From DATIKM01 sp035477595 (lineage in GTDB: Bacteria > Armatimonadota > Chthonomonadetes > Chthonomonadales > CAJBBX01), in the NCBI GenBank assembly GCA_035477595.1, contig DATIKM010000028.1:1-64000 (forward strand): a stretch of DNA of 64,000 nucleotides. Reading direction: 5' to 3'. Under the pieces are notes generated by a model. That model did not search any database. It was not told the origin of the DNA and was given only the letters and a program-made list of their open reading frames with translations. Position numbers and translations under genes: made by a program. Positions 42,945 through 52,783 of the stretch are shown here, piece after piece (within the stretch, counting starts at the first letter, position 1; every line of letters starts with the position of its first letter).

Positions 42945-45194
42945 CTACTTCTCCCGGCCTCCGACCTGTCGGCTGACATCGATGACGTCGGGAAGGCGCC
43001 GAACCGCCTGGAAAACGCGCGCGAGGTGCTCCACATCGCGCACCTCCGCAACAACGCAGAGCGACGCCGTATGGTCACGGTGCGACTGAGTCTTCACGGC
43101 GGTTATATTGGTTTTGAGCTCTCCGAACACGGTGCCCACGTCCGCCAGTAGCCCGGTGCGGTCCATCGACTCGATCTGCAGGTTGACGCCGTACACGCTG
43201 TTGTCGCCTCCAGCGTAGTCCACCGTGATGAGCCGCTCCGGCTCCGACTCCTGCGCGTGGCGGATGTTGGGGCACTGCGTGCGGTGGAGCGCGATGCCTC
43301 GCCCCCGCGTGATGTAGCCGACCACTTCGTCGCCCGGGATGGGCTGGCAGCAACGCGAGCGGCGGAACATCACGTTGTCAACGTTACCGGCCGTGACCCG
43401 CAGTGAGCTCTCGTCGGTACGGCCGCGCCCGATGACGATCCCCTTCGGGTGGGGCGGCTGCTCCGGTCGCAGCCGGTTCAGAACCGCGAGCAGGGCGATG
43501 GTGCCGTAGCCGACGCCCGCCAGGAGCTCTTCTTCGTTGGGAACGTTGAAGTGCGGCGCGACGCCGCGCAGCGCCTCGTCCTTCAGCGCGGCTGGCTCGA
43601 TCCCAAGGCGCTCGGCCTCCCTCGCCAGCAGCTCGCGGCCGCGCTCAACGCTCTCACCGTGGTGCAGGCGCCTGAAGAAGGCGCGGATCTTCGCCCGGGC
43701 GTGGGAGGTCTTGGTGATCGCCAACCAGTCGCGGCTCGGAGAGCTGTTGGAGCGCGTAATGATCTCCACCACGTCGCCGTTGTGGAACTGGTAGGAGAGG
43801 GGCACGAGCCGCCCATTAACCTTGGCGCCGACGGCCTTGTTGCCGATGTCGGAGTGGATGCGGTACGCGAAGTCGATGGGCGTCGCGCCGGCCGGGAGGT
43901 CCAGAACGTCGCCCATCGGGGTGAAGACGAATACCTGGTCGGTGAACAGGTCCTCCGTCACGCTGCGCAGGAACTCGCCCGAGTCGCGGGAATCGGTCTG
44001 CCAATCGAAGAGCTGTTGCCTCAGCCACGACAGCTTGCGCTCAAACTGGTCCTCCGCGCGGCTGCCCTCTCCCTTTTCTTTGTAGGCCCAGTGCGCCGCG
44101 ACGCCAAACTCCGCCGTGCGGTGCATCTCCCATGTGCGGATCTGTACCTCGAGCGGCTTAGCGCGCGGTCCCACCACTTTTATGTGGAGCGACTGGTACA
44201 TGTTGCTCTTGCCGCGCGCCACGTAGTCAGCGAACATGCCGGGAATGGGCGTCCACAGCCCGCTGACCACGCCCAACGCGTGGTAGCACTCCTGCCGCGT
44301 ATGGACGATGACCCGGAGTGCGAGGATGTCGTAGATGTCCTCGAGGTCGAGCTCCTGCTTGAGCATCTTCTGGTAGATGCCATAGAGGTGTTTGCGGCGG
44401 CCCGTAACGTGCGGGTCGCGCACCCCCTCCGCGACTAGGCGGTCCCGCAGGATGGCGTTGGCCTCGTCGATCTCCGTCTGAAGCTGCTCCGTGGTGTGCG
44501 CGATCCGGCGTTCCATCTCGGCGAACTGCTCGGGCTCGGAGTGACGGAAGGCCAGATCCTCGAGCTCCGCCTTCATCTGCCAGATGCCGAGGCGGTGAGC
44601 GAGCGGAGCGAATATCTCAAGAGTCTCGCGCGCGATCCGCTTGCGCTTGTCCTCCGGCATCGCGTCCAGCGTGCGCATGTTGTGAAGCCGATCGGCGAGT
44701 TTGATGACCATGACCCGGAGGTCTTTGGCCATCGCGAGGAATATCCGGCGGAGGTTGCTGGCCGTGCGGAACGTCTCTTGACGGCGCCTGGCGCGAGCCT
44801 CGTCCGCGGGCGCCACCTCGACGGTCTCGGTGGGCGACCTCAACAGGCCGGTGTCGGCGCCGACCATCTTGAGTTTGCTGACGCCCTCGACGAGCCCTGC
44901 CACCTCAGCGCCGAACTCGCGTGCTAGGTCCTCCTGCGTGTCGGCGGTGTCCTCGATCACGTCGTGGAGGAGCCCCGCCGCCAGCGTCGCGGTATCCATC
45001 TCAAGATCCGCCAGGATCGTCGCTACGGCGATCGGGTGGCAGACGTAGGGCTCACCAGACCTTCGCGCCTGGTCGCGGTGCAGCTCGCATGCCCGCTCGT
45101 ACGCACGCGCAAGAAGCTCTGCGTCCACGTCGGGACGCTTCTCGCGTGCCTTATGGAGCAACCCCTCGAAGAGTTCTCTGGACTGCGTCTCCAC
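42945..45194 (-). CDS. relA: (p)ppGpp synthetase/hydrolase (RelA/SpoT)
   Basis: The product of about 749 residues makes and degrades the stringent-response alarmone. It has the HD hydrolase domain (LLHDVIEDT), the nucleotidyltransferase synthetase domain (GRRKHLYGIYQKM, EVQIRTWEMHRTAEFG), a TGS domain (FTPMGDVLDLPAG) and an ACT domain. The HD motif is intact, so it is bifunctional. I chose the GTG at 45194, with AGGGAG six bases upstream. A GTG at 45221 would add nine residues, but it abuts a hairpin. It follows recJ and precedes dtd. Confidence 0.94.
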   Translation of the reverse strand: METQSRELFEGLLHKAREKRPDVDAELLARAYERACELHRDQARRSGEPYVCHPIAVATILADLEMDTATLAAGLLHDVIEDTADTQEDLAREFGAEVAGLVEGVSKLKMVGADTGLLRSPTETVEVAPADEARARRRQETFRTASNLRRIFLAMAKDLRVMVIKLADRLHNMRTLDAMPEDKRKRIARETLEIFAPLAHRLGIWQMKAELEDLAFRHSEPEQFAEMERRIAHTTEQLQTEIDEANAILRDRLVAEGVRDPHVTGRRKHLYGIYQKMLKQELDLEDIYDILALRVIVHTRQECYHALGVVSGLWTPIPGMFADYVARGKSNMYQSLHIKVVGPRAKPLEVQIRTWEMHRTAEFGVAAHWAYKEKGEGSRAEDQFERKLSWLRQQLFDWQTDSRDSGEFLRSVTEDLFTDQVFVFTPMGDVLDLPAGATPIDFAYRIHSDIGNKAVGAKVNGRLVPLSYQFHNGDVVEIITRSNSSPSRDWLAITKTSHARAKIRAFFRRLHHGESVERGRELLAREAERLGIEPAALKDEALRGVAPHFNVPNEEELLAGVGYGTIALLAVLNRLRPEQPPHPKGIVIGRGRTDESSLRVTAGNVDNVMFRRSRCCQPIPGDEVVGYITRGRGIALHRTQCPNIRHAQESEPERLITVDYAGGDNSVYGVNLQIESMDRTGLLADVGTVFGELKTNITAVKTQSHRDHTASLCVVAEVRDVEHLARVFQAVRRLPDVIDVSRQVGGREK

Positions 45195-45220
45195 CCCGAG
45201 CTCCCTGCCGTAGCGCGTCA

Positions 45221-45240
45221 CCTTCGCCGAACGGCGAAGG
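45221..45240. repeat. Perfect inverted repeat between recJ and relA
   Basis: CCTTCGCCG (45221-45229) and CGGCGAAGG (45232-45240) form a nine-base-arm palindrome with two central bases. It lies between the recJ stop (45249) and the relA start. It may be a weak terminator, processing site or an operator. No T-run follows. Confidence 0.5.
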
Positions 45241-45248
45241 CTGCGCTT

Positions 45249-47006
45249 CTATTCATCGCACCGTCGCATGTCCTCGATGATGGACCGCACGGCCACATGG
45301 TTATTGTACGGGTCCAGCGAGGGACGGTAGCAGATGTCCACCCTATCGCCGGTCTGGATCCTATCGGCCCAATCGCCGTGCCGCCACCAGACGGCCCTGT
45401 ACGCCGCGCCTGTGGGATCGCCCAGCGCGATCCGCAAGTGGCTGGCGTCTCGGCCCATCCTGCCCACCTCCCGCACGACCTGACGGCGGGCGACAAAACG
45501 AGGCGCAGGGTTGCCCCGGCCGCAGGGCTCGAGGCGGTCCAGCTCCTGCACAGCGTCCGGCCCCAGGGATAGCGGGTCCACGAGTGCGTCCGCCTCGATG
45601 ACGGGCGCCAGGTCGTCCTCCGACAGGGCGAGGGCAGCGCTCCTCCGGAGACGCTCCCCCAGCTCTGCGATGCGGCCGGCATCGATTGAGAGTCCGGCAG
45701 CGAGCGCATGGCCGCCATACTCACTGAGCAGGTCCTCGCACTCCGTGAGCGCGCGGTGCAGGTGGAACGCGCCAACGCTGCGGCCGGACCCGCGGCCTCG
45801 CCCGGTCTTCGTGTCGATCGAGACGAGGATGGCCGGGCGCCCCGTCAGCTCCACGACTCTGCCCGCGACGATGCCGATGACCCCGGGGTGCCAGCCCTCG
45901 CCGTGCAACACCAGACACCGGGCGTCTGAGGGCTGCTCCTCAGCACTACGCAAGACCTCAGCGAGGACGCGTGCCTGCTCGCGCTGCCTGGCCGTGTTGG
46001 CGCAGTCCAGCTCGGTGGCGATCCGTCTGCCCGTCTCCTCGTCGCCGGTCAGCAGCAACTCCAGTGCGTCGGCAGCGTCTCCCATACGGCCGGCGGCGTT
46101 GATTCTGGGGCCGATTCCGAACGCGATGTCGCTCGCACGGATATCCCCGGCGCGAAGACCTGCGGCCTCAAGCAGCGCACGGATGCCGGTCTTTCGACTG
46201 GCGCGGAGGGCCCGCAGTCCGTGCTCGACGATCACCCGGTTCTGCCCCAGGAGCGGCATCACATCGGCAACCGTGCCGATGGCAGCGAGGTCCGCGTACG
46301 CGCGGCGGTACGACGCCACGGGCAGGCCGGACGCGGCAACCAGGGCCTCGCCGAGACGGAAGGCGACCCCGGCACCGGACAGGTCCGCGAAGCCGTCCGC
46401 CGCTCCGCCGCGGCGAGGGTTCACCACCGCGACGGCATCGGGCACCTCGTCGCCCGGCTCGTGGTGATCGGTCACGATTACGTCGATCCCGGCCCGTCGC
46501 GCAGCGTCGATCTCGTCTACGCGCCGGGTTCCACAGTCGGCGGTCAGGACCAGCGCGGCACCCGCGTCGCGGGCGCGATCGAGGAACGGCGTCCTCAGAT
46601 CATAGCCGTCGCGCGACCGATGGGGCACGTGTACGTGTGCGTGGGCGCCCATCCGTCGCAGAAGCCGGCCGTACAGCGCTGCGGCGGTGACGCCGTCCAC
46701 ATCGTAGTCGCCGTGGATCCAGATCGTCTCGTGGCGCGCGATGGCGGTGCGGAGGCGCGCGACGGCGCGCGCGGCATCCGGCAGCAGCATGGGGTCGGGC
46801 AGGTCGTCGAAGGATGGCGAAAGGAAGCGCTGTGCACTGGCGCCATCGCGGACGCCCCGGATGATGAGCAGGCGGGCCAGAAGCGCGCTGCAGCCTGCCT
46901 CCGCTGCGAGGGTATCGGCGGGCAACTCATCGGTGTCGCGAATTCGCCAGCGAGTTGCCGCGGCTGCGAGCCACGAGGCGCGTGTTGGCGGTTGATCGTA
47001 GGCCAA
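45249..47006 (-). CDS. recJ: Single-stranded-DNA-specific exonuclease RecJ
   Basis: The 585-residue enzyme degrades single-stranded DNA 5' to 3' in repair and recombination. DHH-family motifs are HGDYDVDG, LTADCGT, VTDHHEPG and GPRINAAGRM, and the DHHA1 motif is GGHALAAG. An OB-like domain is at the C-terminus. The start is a TTG at 47006 with GGGAG seven bases upstream. It lies 120 bases after secDF on the same strand. Confidence 0.94.
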   Translation of the reverse strand: MAYDQPPTRASWLAAAATRWRIRDTDELPADTLAAEAGCSALLARLLIIRGVRDGASAQRFLSPSFDDLPDPMLLPDAARAVARLRTAIARHETIWIHGDYDVDGVTAAALYGRLLRRMGAHAHVHVPHRSRDGYDLRTPFLDRARDAGAALVLTADCGTRRVDEIDAARRAGIDVIVTDHHEPGDEVPDAVAVVNPRRGGAADGFADLSGAGVAFRLGEALVAASGLPVASYRRAYADLAAIGTVADVMPLLGQNRVIVEHGLRALRASRKTGIRALLEAAGLRAGDIRASDIAFGIGPRINAAGRMGDAADALELLLTGDEETGRRIATELDCANTARQREQARVLAEVLRSAEEQPSDARCLVLHGEGWHPGVIGIVAGRVVELTGRPAILVSIDTKTGRGRGSGRSVGAFHLHRALTECEDLLSEYGGHALAAGLSIDAGRIAELGERLRRSAALALSEDDLAPVIEADALVDPLSLGPDAVQELDRLEPCGRGNPAPRFVARRQVVREVGRMGRDASHLRIALGDPTGAAYRAVWWRHGDWADRIQTGDRVDICYRPSLDPYNNHVAVRSIIEDMRRCDE

Positions 47007-47126
47007 TATGCGTCTCCCTGGCGTCGAGCGTCGCGGCCCACAAACGCAAACAACCTGCGGGCCGCACCGTCACGGTCTCGCAGGCTGCCTGCCTCGTTGC
47101 CGGACAGCCCCGTTGTTGGGGCGCCC

Positions 47127-49634
47127 TCACATCCTGCGCTTACGCCGCTTTGTCCGGCCGCGAGCCGCGCCGGCGCCGTCCCCATCCGCAGCTTGCTCAC
47201 CCGCGGTGCTCGGTGCCTGTTGGCCGGCAGGCGCCGCTAGCGTCGGCGGCTTGGGCCGGGGTGCGGCCTGTGGCCTGCTGCCCAATGGCTCGCCGGCGGT
47301 CGCCGCCCTCGGGACAGGCCGAGGCACCGGTGAGAGCGCCGGTGCGAGCGCCGGTCCACCGGCCATCGCGGGCGCGAAGGTCATGCGGTCGCCCGTAAGG
47401 TGACGCCACAGAACCAGCAGGGGCGCCGCATTGAAGATCGAGCTGTAGGTGCCGAGGATGATGCCGATCAGCAGGGCAGCTACGAACTCCCGGATCACCG
47501 GCCCGCCGAATATCAGCAGGGCGACCAGCACGAGCATTGTAGTGATGGAGGTGTTAACGCTGCGCGCGAACGTCTGGTCGATGCTCCGGTCGGCTACGTC
47601 GGCGAACTCCTCCCCCCGCGCCCGATGCTTCAGATTCTCGCGGATGCGGTCGAAGATCACGATCGTGTCGTGCGTTGAGAAACCGATGGTTGTGAGCATC
47701 GCGGTCACGAAGAGGCTGTCGATCTGCCACTCCAGAACGATGCCTAGAATTGCGAAGATGCCCCATAGGGCCAGCACATCGTGGAGAACGGCGCCGATGT
47801 TGCAGAGGCCGAACTTCATCCCTTCCCGGAAACCGCCGATGGCAAACCGAACCGCCAGATAGAGCACAATCAGCACGGACGACAGCACCACCGCGATCTT
47901 CGCGCCGGTGCGTATCTGGTCGCTGAACGAGCCGGACACGCTGTCCGTCGTCTCGATGCGTCCGCCCATGCCCTGGATGATGCTGATCGCGCGCGCCTGC
48001 TCAGTATGGTCTAGGCGGCGCGTCGTGATGAAGGCGCGGTTGCCTTCGGACAGGATCACGCGCGGCTCGCCGAACCCTGCGTCGGTCATCGACCGTGCGA
48101 GAGCAGCCCGGGTTGGGCGCTCCGTGAAGGCAGCGCCGATCTCCGTTCCACCAGTGAACTCGATGCTGTACCGCATGCCATTCATCCCGAGCCACGCCAC
48201 GAGACCGGGAACCAGCACGAGGCCGGACAGGGCAAACCAGAGCTTCATGCGGCGCGACACGCCAAGGCGTGGTTTGAAACCGCGGTGGAGCGCGTACGCA
48301 GCGTCGTTTTGGCCCATCGCGGTGCCAGCGAACAGGAGTAGCAGGGTCCGGCTCACCGTGATGGCGGTGAACATCGAGACCAGAACGCCGATGGCCAGGG
48401 TCAGCGCAAAGCCCTGTACCGGGCCGGTGCCGTAGTGGTACAGGATGACGCATGCGATGACCGTGCACGCATTGGTGTCAAAGATCGCGTTGAATGCTCG
48501 CTTGAACCCGGACTCGATCGCCGCCTTGATCGACTTGCCGGCGAGCCGCTCCTCCTTCATCCGCTCGAAGATGAGCACGTTCGCGTCGACTGCCATGCCG
48601 ACGGAGAGGATGAAGCCGGTGAGTCCTGGAATGGTGAGCGTCAGCGGCGTGCCAGCGGCGAGCAGCGTGATCAGCTTGAACGCCGCGAAGGTGAACACCG
48701 CGTACATCAGCAGCGCGATGCATGCGAGCACACCGGGCATGGCGTAGGCGCTGACCATGAACACGAGAACGGCAGCCAGTCCGACAGCACCCGCGATGAG
48801 GGCTCGGCGCATCTCCATGCGGCCGAGGGTCGCCTCCACGGTGTTCTCGGACTCCCACGCCAGAGGCACCGGCAGTGCGCCGGCGTTCAGAAGCTCGGCG
48901 GTCTGCCGCGCCTGTTCGGGTGTGAACTGCCCATGGATGATGCCACTGCCAGGGATCACTCCCTCGATGACCGGCGCGGAGATGAGGCGCTTGTCCAGGA
49001 ATATGGCCAGCCGCCTGTTAAGGTTGGCGCGCGTGAACTCCTCGAACACCCGCCTGGCGTCACCGCGAAACTCGAAGGTGATGTGGACGCCTTGCGGGGT
49101 CAGCTCGGCGCGTGAGTTCGGTTCCAGGTCGGCGCCCGTGAGGACCGGGAGCTTGCTGAAGACGCGCGCTTCCATCTCCTCCGCGGAGACGGGATTACCA
49201 TCCTGCCCGAGGATCCTTTCAAAGCCCGTCGGCCTGCCGTCGATCTCTTCCTCTTCGGTGCGCCACTCATTCTCGAGCTCAGGCACCTTGCGGAACTCGA
49301 GCTGGGCGGTCGTCTGGATCTGGCGGCGGGCCGCGTCTTTGTCGCGCAGACCAGGCAACTCAACCACGATCTGGTTCTGCTCGGGGCGTCGGTAGATGAC
49401 AGGCTCCGCGACGCCCAAGGCGTCGATGCGCCTCCGGATGATGTTCTCAACGGACGCCAAGCTGTCAGGCGTCCATTCCTTGCCCTGCAGCTCTTCCGTC
49501 TTCGCGCGCAGGACCACTCGCATACCGCCCTGGATGTCGAGGCCCAGCATCGTGGGGATTCTGACGGCCGCGATGATGGCGCCGATCAGGAGGAGCAGGA
49601 CTATGAGGAGAACTTTGACCTGTGGGTTCTTCAA
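47127..49634 (-). CDS. secDF: Fused protein translocase subunit SecDF
   Basis: The 835-residue product joins SecD and SecF, which pull exported proteins across the membrane using the proton gradient. SecD part (about 1-430) has the large periplasmic P1 domain and six helices; SecF begins near residue 460 with MRYSIEFTGGTEIG. FILSVGMAVDANVLIFERMKE and STHDTIVIFDRIREN mark the two halves. The Pro/Ala/Arg-rich tail after residue 760 is extra. The start is TTG with GGAG ten bases upstream, behind a good promoter. Confidence 0.94.
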   Translation of the reverse strand: MKNPQVKVLLIVLLLLIGAIIAAVRIPTMLGLDIQGGMRVVLRAKTEELQGKEWTPDSLASVENIIRRRIDALGVAEPVIYRRPEQNQIVVELPGLRDKDAARRQIQTTAQLEFRKVPELENEWRTEEEEIDGRPTGFERILGQDGNPVSAEEMEARVFSKLPVLTGADLEPNSRAELTPQGVHITFEFRGDARRVFEEFTRANLNRRLAIFLDKRLISAPVIEGVIPGSGIIHGQFTPEQARQTAELLNAGALPVPLAWESENTVEATLGRMEMRRALIAGAVGLAAVLVFMVSAYAMPGVLACIALLMYAVFTFAAFKLITLLAAGTPLTLTIPGLTGFILSVGMAVDANVLIFERMKEERLAGKSIKAAIESGFKRAFNAIFDTNACTVIACVILYHYGTGPVQGFALTLAIGVLVSMFTAITVSRTLLLLFAGTAMGQNDAAYALHRGFKPRLGVSRRMKLWFALSGLVLVPGLVAWLGMNGMRYSIEFTGGTEIGAAFTERPTRAALARSMTDAGFGEPRVILSEGNRAFITTRRLDHTEQARAISIIQGMGGRIETTDSVSGSFSDQIRTGAKIAVVLSSVLIVLYLAVRFAIGGFREGMKFGLCNIGAVLHDVLALWGIFAILGIVLEWQIDSLFVTAMLTTIGFSTHDTIVIFDRIRENLKHRARGEEFADVADRSIDQTFARSVNTSITTMLVLVALLIFGGPVIREFVAALLIGIILGTYSSIFNAAPLLVLWRHLTGDRMTFAPAMAGGPALAPALSPVPRPVPRAATAGEPLGSRPQAAPRPKPPTLAAPAGQQAPSTAGEQAADGDGAGAARGRTKRRKRRM

Positions 49635-49710
49635 GAGATCGACACTCCAAGCGGGTTAAGGGGCGCCCACGCGGTGAGGGGTCCCCGGCGGAGGGCCGGG
49701 CCGGACCACC

Positions 49711-49740
49711 ATTATAGCCCTGGCGGAGAGCCTTTGTAAA
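49711..49740 (-). promoter_or_regulatory. Sigma-70 promoter of secDF
   Basis: On the minus strand TTTACA (49740-49735) and TATAAT (49716-49711) are 18 bases apart, close to consensus. The transcript start is expected near 49704, giving a leader of about 70 bases. It probably also drives recJ, relA and dtd. Confidence 0.6.
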
Positions 49741-49843
49741 CACAGGCGGGACGGGTCCACCTCGCGCGATCGCGGCGGTCTCGCGCTGCGACCGGGCCCG
49801 CAGGGGTACCCCGGCGCGGGTGTGAGCGACCAGCGGGTCGCGA

Positions 49844-51151
49844 CTACGACTGCGCCAGGAGCTGCTTGCACGCCTCCAGCACGATCCGCTCGCACGCCGG
49901 GTCGAGCATTAACGTGCCGTAGTAGCGTTGGGCGGTCTCCAGCTCGTACCCGCCGCGCGCGTACTCCGCAGCCGTCGGAAGGTAGCCGTGCTCGCCGTTC
50001 GTGTACCCGGCGACGATGACGGGCCCCGGGTGGGCCGCTTCGAGGTGGAGAGCGTACTCGACGAACGGCTCGAAGGGCAGACCCAGCACTCGCGCTTCCC
50101 CGAGCGTGATGCACTGGACCTGCGAGCGCACCGCGTCCGGCGGCCTGCCAGCCTGCGCTAGGCGGAGGACGTAGGCGGCATGGTCACGCAGTCCTTCGGC
50201 GTTCATCACGGCGCCGGCATGGCCCCGCTCCCTCGCAAGCGCCACCGACGCTTCCGCCAACGCGAGGTCGCGCTCTGCAACATCCGCCGGAGGCGGCGGG
50301 AGGTAGGGCAACTCAATCGGCGCCTCCTGCACGCGAAGGGTGGAGTTGCTCGCGCTGGTGGCGGCCTCCATCGCTTCGATCGCCGCATCCGCGACGACGC
50401 GGCCATTGTGCGCCACCGCCTCCCAGGTACCGCGCTGGAGCGGATTCACATCGCCGCAGCAGCCCTGCAGGTAGATGGGCAGCACGGCGCCCGCCGTCAT
50501 CTCCTTGATCGCGGTGCACGCGGCACCGGGGTAGTCCGCCGTGATGCGCAGGTTGTCGCCGCCCATCGTGACCGCGTGGCACGCGTGGCTCACCAGGACC
50601 GCGTATGCGCCTCCTCGGCTGTCGCGCACCACGATTGCATGCACCACCGGGCTGACAGGCCCGCCCCAGTTGCAGCCAAGAACCGTGCCGGCCCCGGTTG
50701 CCTGACGGCGGTTCACGCCGATCTGGGCGGCCGAGCGCCCGTACGCCAGGGAGGCGGGCTGCAGCGCTTCTGCCGCTTGTCGCGCCACGCCAACCAGTTT
50801 GCGCTCCAGCACGCTCATGTACGCGGCGTCCGACGGACCCATCGCGCCGAACGTGCGCGTAGTCGGACCGCCATGGGTGTGCGTTGCGCACAGCATCACG
50901 CTGGATGGCTCCGTACCCAGCTCCGACCCTATGGCGGAGCGCACGCGGTCGACCACCTCGAAGTCGAACCCGATGAGGTCGCATGCCACGATGGCCACCG
51001 AGCATCGATCGCCGTCCTGCAGCACCAGTGCGCGCGCGTGGAGCTCATCGTGCACGCCCGTGCAGCCCGTTGGGCGGCCAGCGTAGCCCGACATCCAGAC
51101 GCCAGGCGGCGGCGTGATGTTCGCCTCTGATACGCCTGCGTAGAGCGGCAT
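49844..51151 (-). CDS. Neutral/alkaline ceramidase-like protein
   Basis: The 435-residue product resembles the N-terminal domain of neutral/alkaline non-lysosomal ceramidases, with CATHTHGGP for zinc binding and GDVNPL later. It has no signal peptide, unlike many secreted ceramidases. It also lacks the C-terminal domain. Substrate is unknown; related bacterial proteins are common in families that degrade other amides. AGGAG lies close to the ATG at 51151. The gene is divergent from mqnL. Confidence 0.7.
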   Translation of the reverse strand: MPLYAGVSEANITPPPGVWMSGYAGRPTGCTGVHDELHARALVLQDGDRCSVAIVACDLIGFDFEVVDRVRSAIGSELGTEPSSVMLCATHTHGGPTTRTFGAMGPSDAAYMSVLERKLVGVARQAAEALQPASLAYGRSAAQIGVNRRQATGAGTVLGCNWGGPVSPVVHAIVVRDSRGGAYAVLVSHACHAVTMGGDNLRITADYPGAACTAIKEMTAGAVLPIYLQGCCGDVNPLQRGTWEAVAHNGRVVADAAIEAMEAATSASNSTLRVQEAPIELPYLPPPPADVAERDLALAEASVALARERGHAGAVMNAEGLRDHAAYVLRLAQAGRPPDAVRSQVQCITLGEARVLGLPFEPFVEYALHLEAAHPGPVIVAGYTNGEHGYLPTAAEYARGGYELETAQRYYGTLMLDPACERIVLEACKQLLAQS

Positions 51152-51262
51152 CCTCTCCTCCCGTGCGGACCCCTTGCTCGGCGCCCGCGCATCGGCGCGG
51201 CGGTTCATCACCAGCGTGCGCGGCTCCTCCGTGGCTCCCCCCCGGTCAGGCGACCCGTAAGG

Positions 51263-51268
51263 TATAGT
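51263..51268 (+). promoter_or_regulatory. Probable -10 element for the menaquinone operon
   Basis: TATAGT lies 49 bases before the mqnL ATG. No -35 hexamer is found at 17 bases, so support is moderate. A promoter is needed here because the preceding gene is divergent. Confidence 0.4.
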
Positions 51269-51316
51269 AACCGCGCACGATCTCGTCGGCCTTTGTCGCA
51301 CCGGAGCGCCAATCGA

Positions 51317-52768
51317 ATGGCCTACGACTGCTTCCAGGACTTCCTTGCACGCCTCGACCGCGAAGGCGAACTCCGACGCATTTCCGAACCGGTCAGCCCC
51401 GATCTTGAGATCACGGAAGTGGCCGACCGCGTGATGAAAATGCCAGGCGGGGGTCCAGCGCTGCTCTTCGAGCGACCGACCGGGCATTCCGTTCCCGTCG
51501 CGATCAACACCTTGGGGTCTCGGCGGCGCATGTCGCTCGCTCTCGGGGTGTCGGATTACGAGGAGATCGCGGCGGAGATAGCTGACCTGATCCGCCCTGA
51601 GCCGCCCGTTGGCCTCGCTGCGAAGCTGCGCATGGTTCCCAAGCTGCGTCGCCTGGCCTCGCTGCCGCCCCGGATAGTGGGTTCTGGCGTCTGCCAGGAG
51701 GAAGTGCTCACCGACGATGCCGTGGACCTCGGTGAGCTTCCGGTACTCAAGTGCTGGCCGGAGGATGGTGGTCCGTTCATCACGCTGCCGCTGGTTTTCA
51801 CCCATGACCCGGTGACCGGCAAGCGCAACGTGGGGATGTACCGGATCCAGTTGTTCGACGCCAGGACTGCGGGCATGCACTGGCAGATCCACAAGGTTGG
51901 CGCCGAGCACCACCGGCGCGCGGAGGAGGCCGGCCGCCCGATCGACGTGGCGGTCGCCCTCGGAGGGGATCCGGCGATCACCTTCAGCGCGGTCGCGCCC
52001 CTGCCACCCACCATCGACGAGATGCTCTTCGCCGGCTTCCTGAGGCGGAAGCCTGTGGACGTGGTCCGCTGCAAGACGGTGGACCTCCTAGTGCCTGCCT
52101 CGGCGGAGTATGTGATCGAGGGCCGCGTTGACCCGCAGGAACGCATGCCCGAGGGCCCGTTCGGGGACCACACAGGCTTCTACACGCCCGTGGAACCTTA
52201 CCCCGTTCTGCGCGTGACGGCGATCACCCGACGCCGGAGACCGGTCTACCCCGCCACGATAGTGGGCCGTCCGCCGATGGAGGACGGCTGGATCGGCAAG
52301 GCCGTCGAGCGCATCTTCCTGCCGCTGGTCCGCCTCACCGTGCCCGAGATCGTGGACATGAACCTGCCGGTGGAGGGCTGTTTCCACAACATCGCGTTGG
52401 TCTCGATCCGGAAGCGGTACCCCGGCCACGCGTTCAAGGTGATGAACGCGCTGTGGGGACTGGGGCAACTAATGTTCACGAAGATGATCTTCGTGTTCGA
52501 TCAGGACGTCGACGTGCAGAACGTCGCTGAGTGCGTGTGGAGAATGAGCAACAACATCGACCCGGAGCGCGACCTTCTGCTGACGCGGGGTCCGGTCGAC
52601 GTCCTCGACCACGGCTCGCGTGCGACCGGGTTCGGATCGAAGGTAGGCTTCGACTGCACGCGGAAGATGCGCGAGGAGGGGTACGAGCGGGAGTGGCCGG
52701 ACGAGATCACCATGGCGCCTGAGGTGAAGGCGCGTGTCGACGCTCTGTGGCCTCGTCTCGGGCTGTAG
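51317..52768 (+). CDS. mqnL: UbiD-family decarboxylase, probable MqnL
   Basis: The 483-residue product is a prenylated-FMN-dependent decarboxylase of the UbiD family, with PEGPFGDHTGFYTP and PPMEDGWIGKAVERIFLP motifs. In futalosine-type menaquinone synthesis this step removes the ring carboxylate. The downstream UbiX-, UbiA- and MqnA-like genes support the assignment. The ATG at 51317 has GGAG ten bases upstream. It is the first gene of a plus-strand run. Confidence 0.88.
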   Translation: MAYDCFQDFLARLDREGELRRISEPVSPDLEITEVADRVMKMPGGGPALLFERPTGHSVPVAINTLGSRRRMSLALGVSDYEEIAAEIADLIRPEPPVGLAAKLRMVPKLRRLASLPPRIVGSGVCQEEVLTDDAVDLGELPVLKCWPEDGGPFITLPLVFTHDPVTGKRNVGMYRIQLFDARTAGMHWQIHKVGAEHHRRAEEAGRPIDVAVALGGDPAITFSAVAPLPPTIDEMLFAGFLRRKPVDVVRCKTVDLLVPASAEYVIEGRVDPQERMPEGPFGDHTGFYTPVEPYPVLRVTAITRRRRPVYPATIVGRPPMEDGWIGKAVERIFLPLVRLTVPEIVDMNLPVEGCFHNIALVSIRKRYPGHAFKVMNALWGLGQLMFTKMIFVFDQDVDVQNVAECVWRMSNNIDPERDLLLTRGPVDVLDHGSRATGFGSKVGFDCTRKMREEGYEREWPDEITMAPEVKARVDALWPRLGL

Positions 52769-52783
52769 CGGTGGCATCGTAGC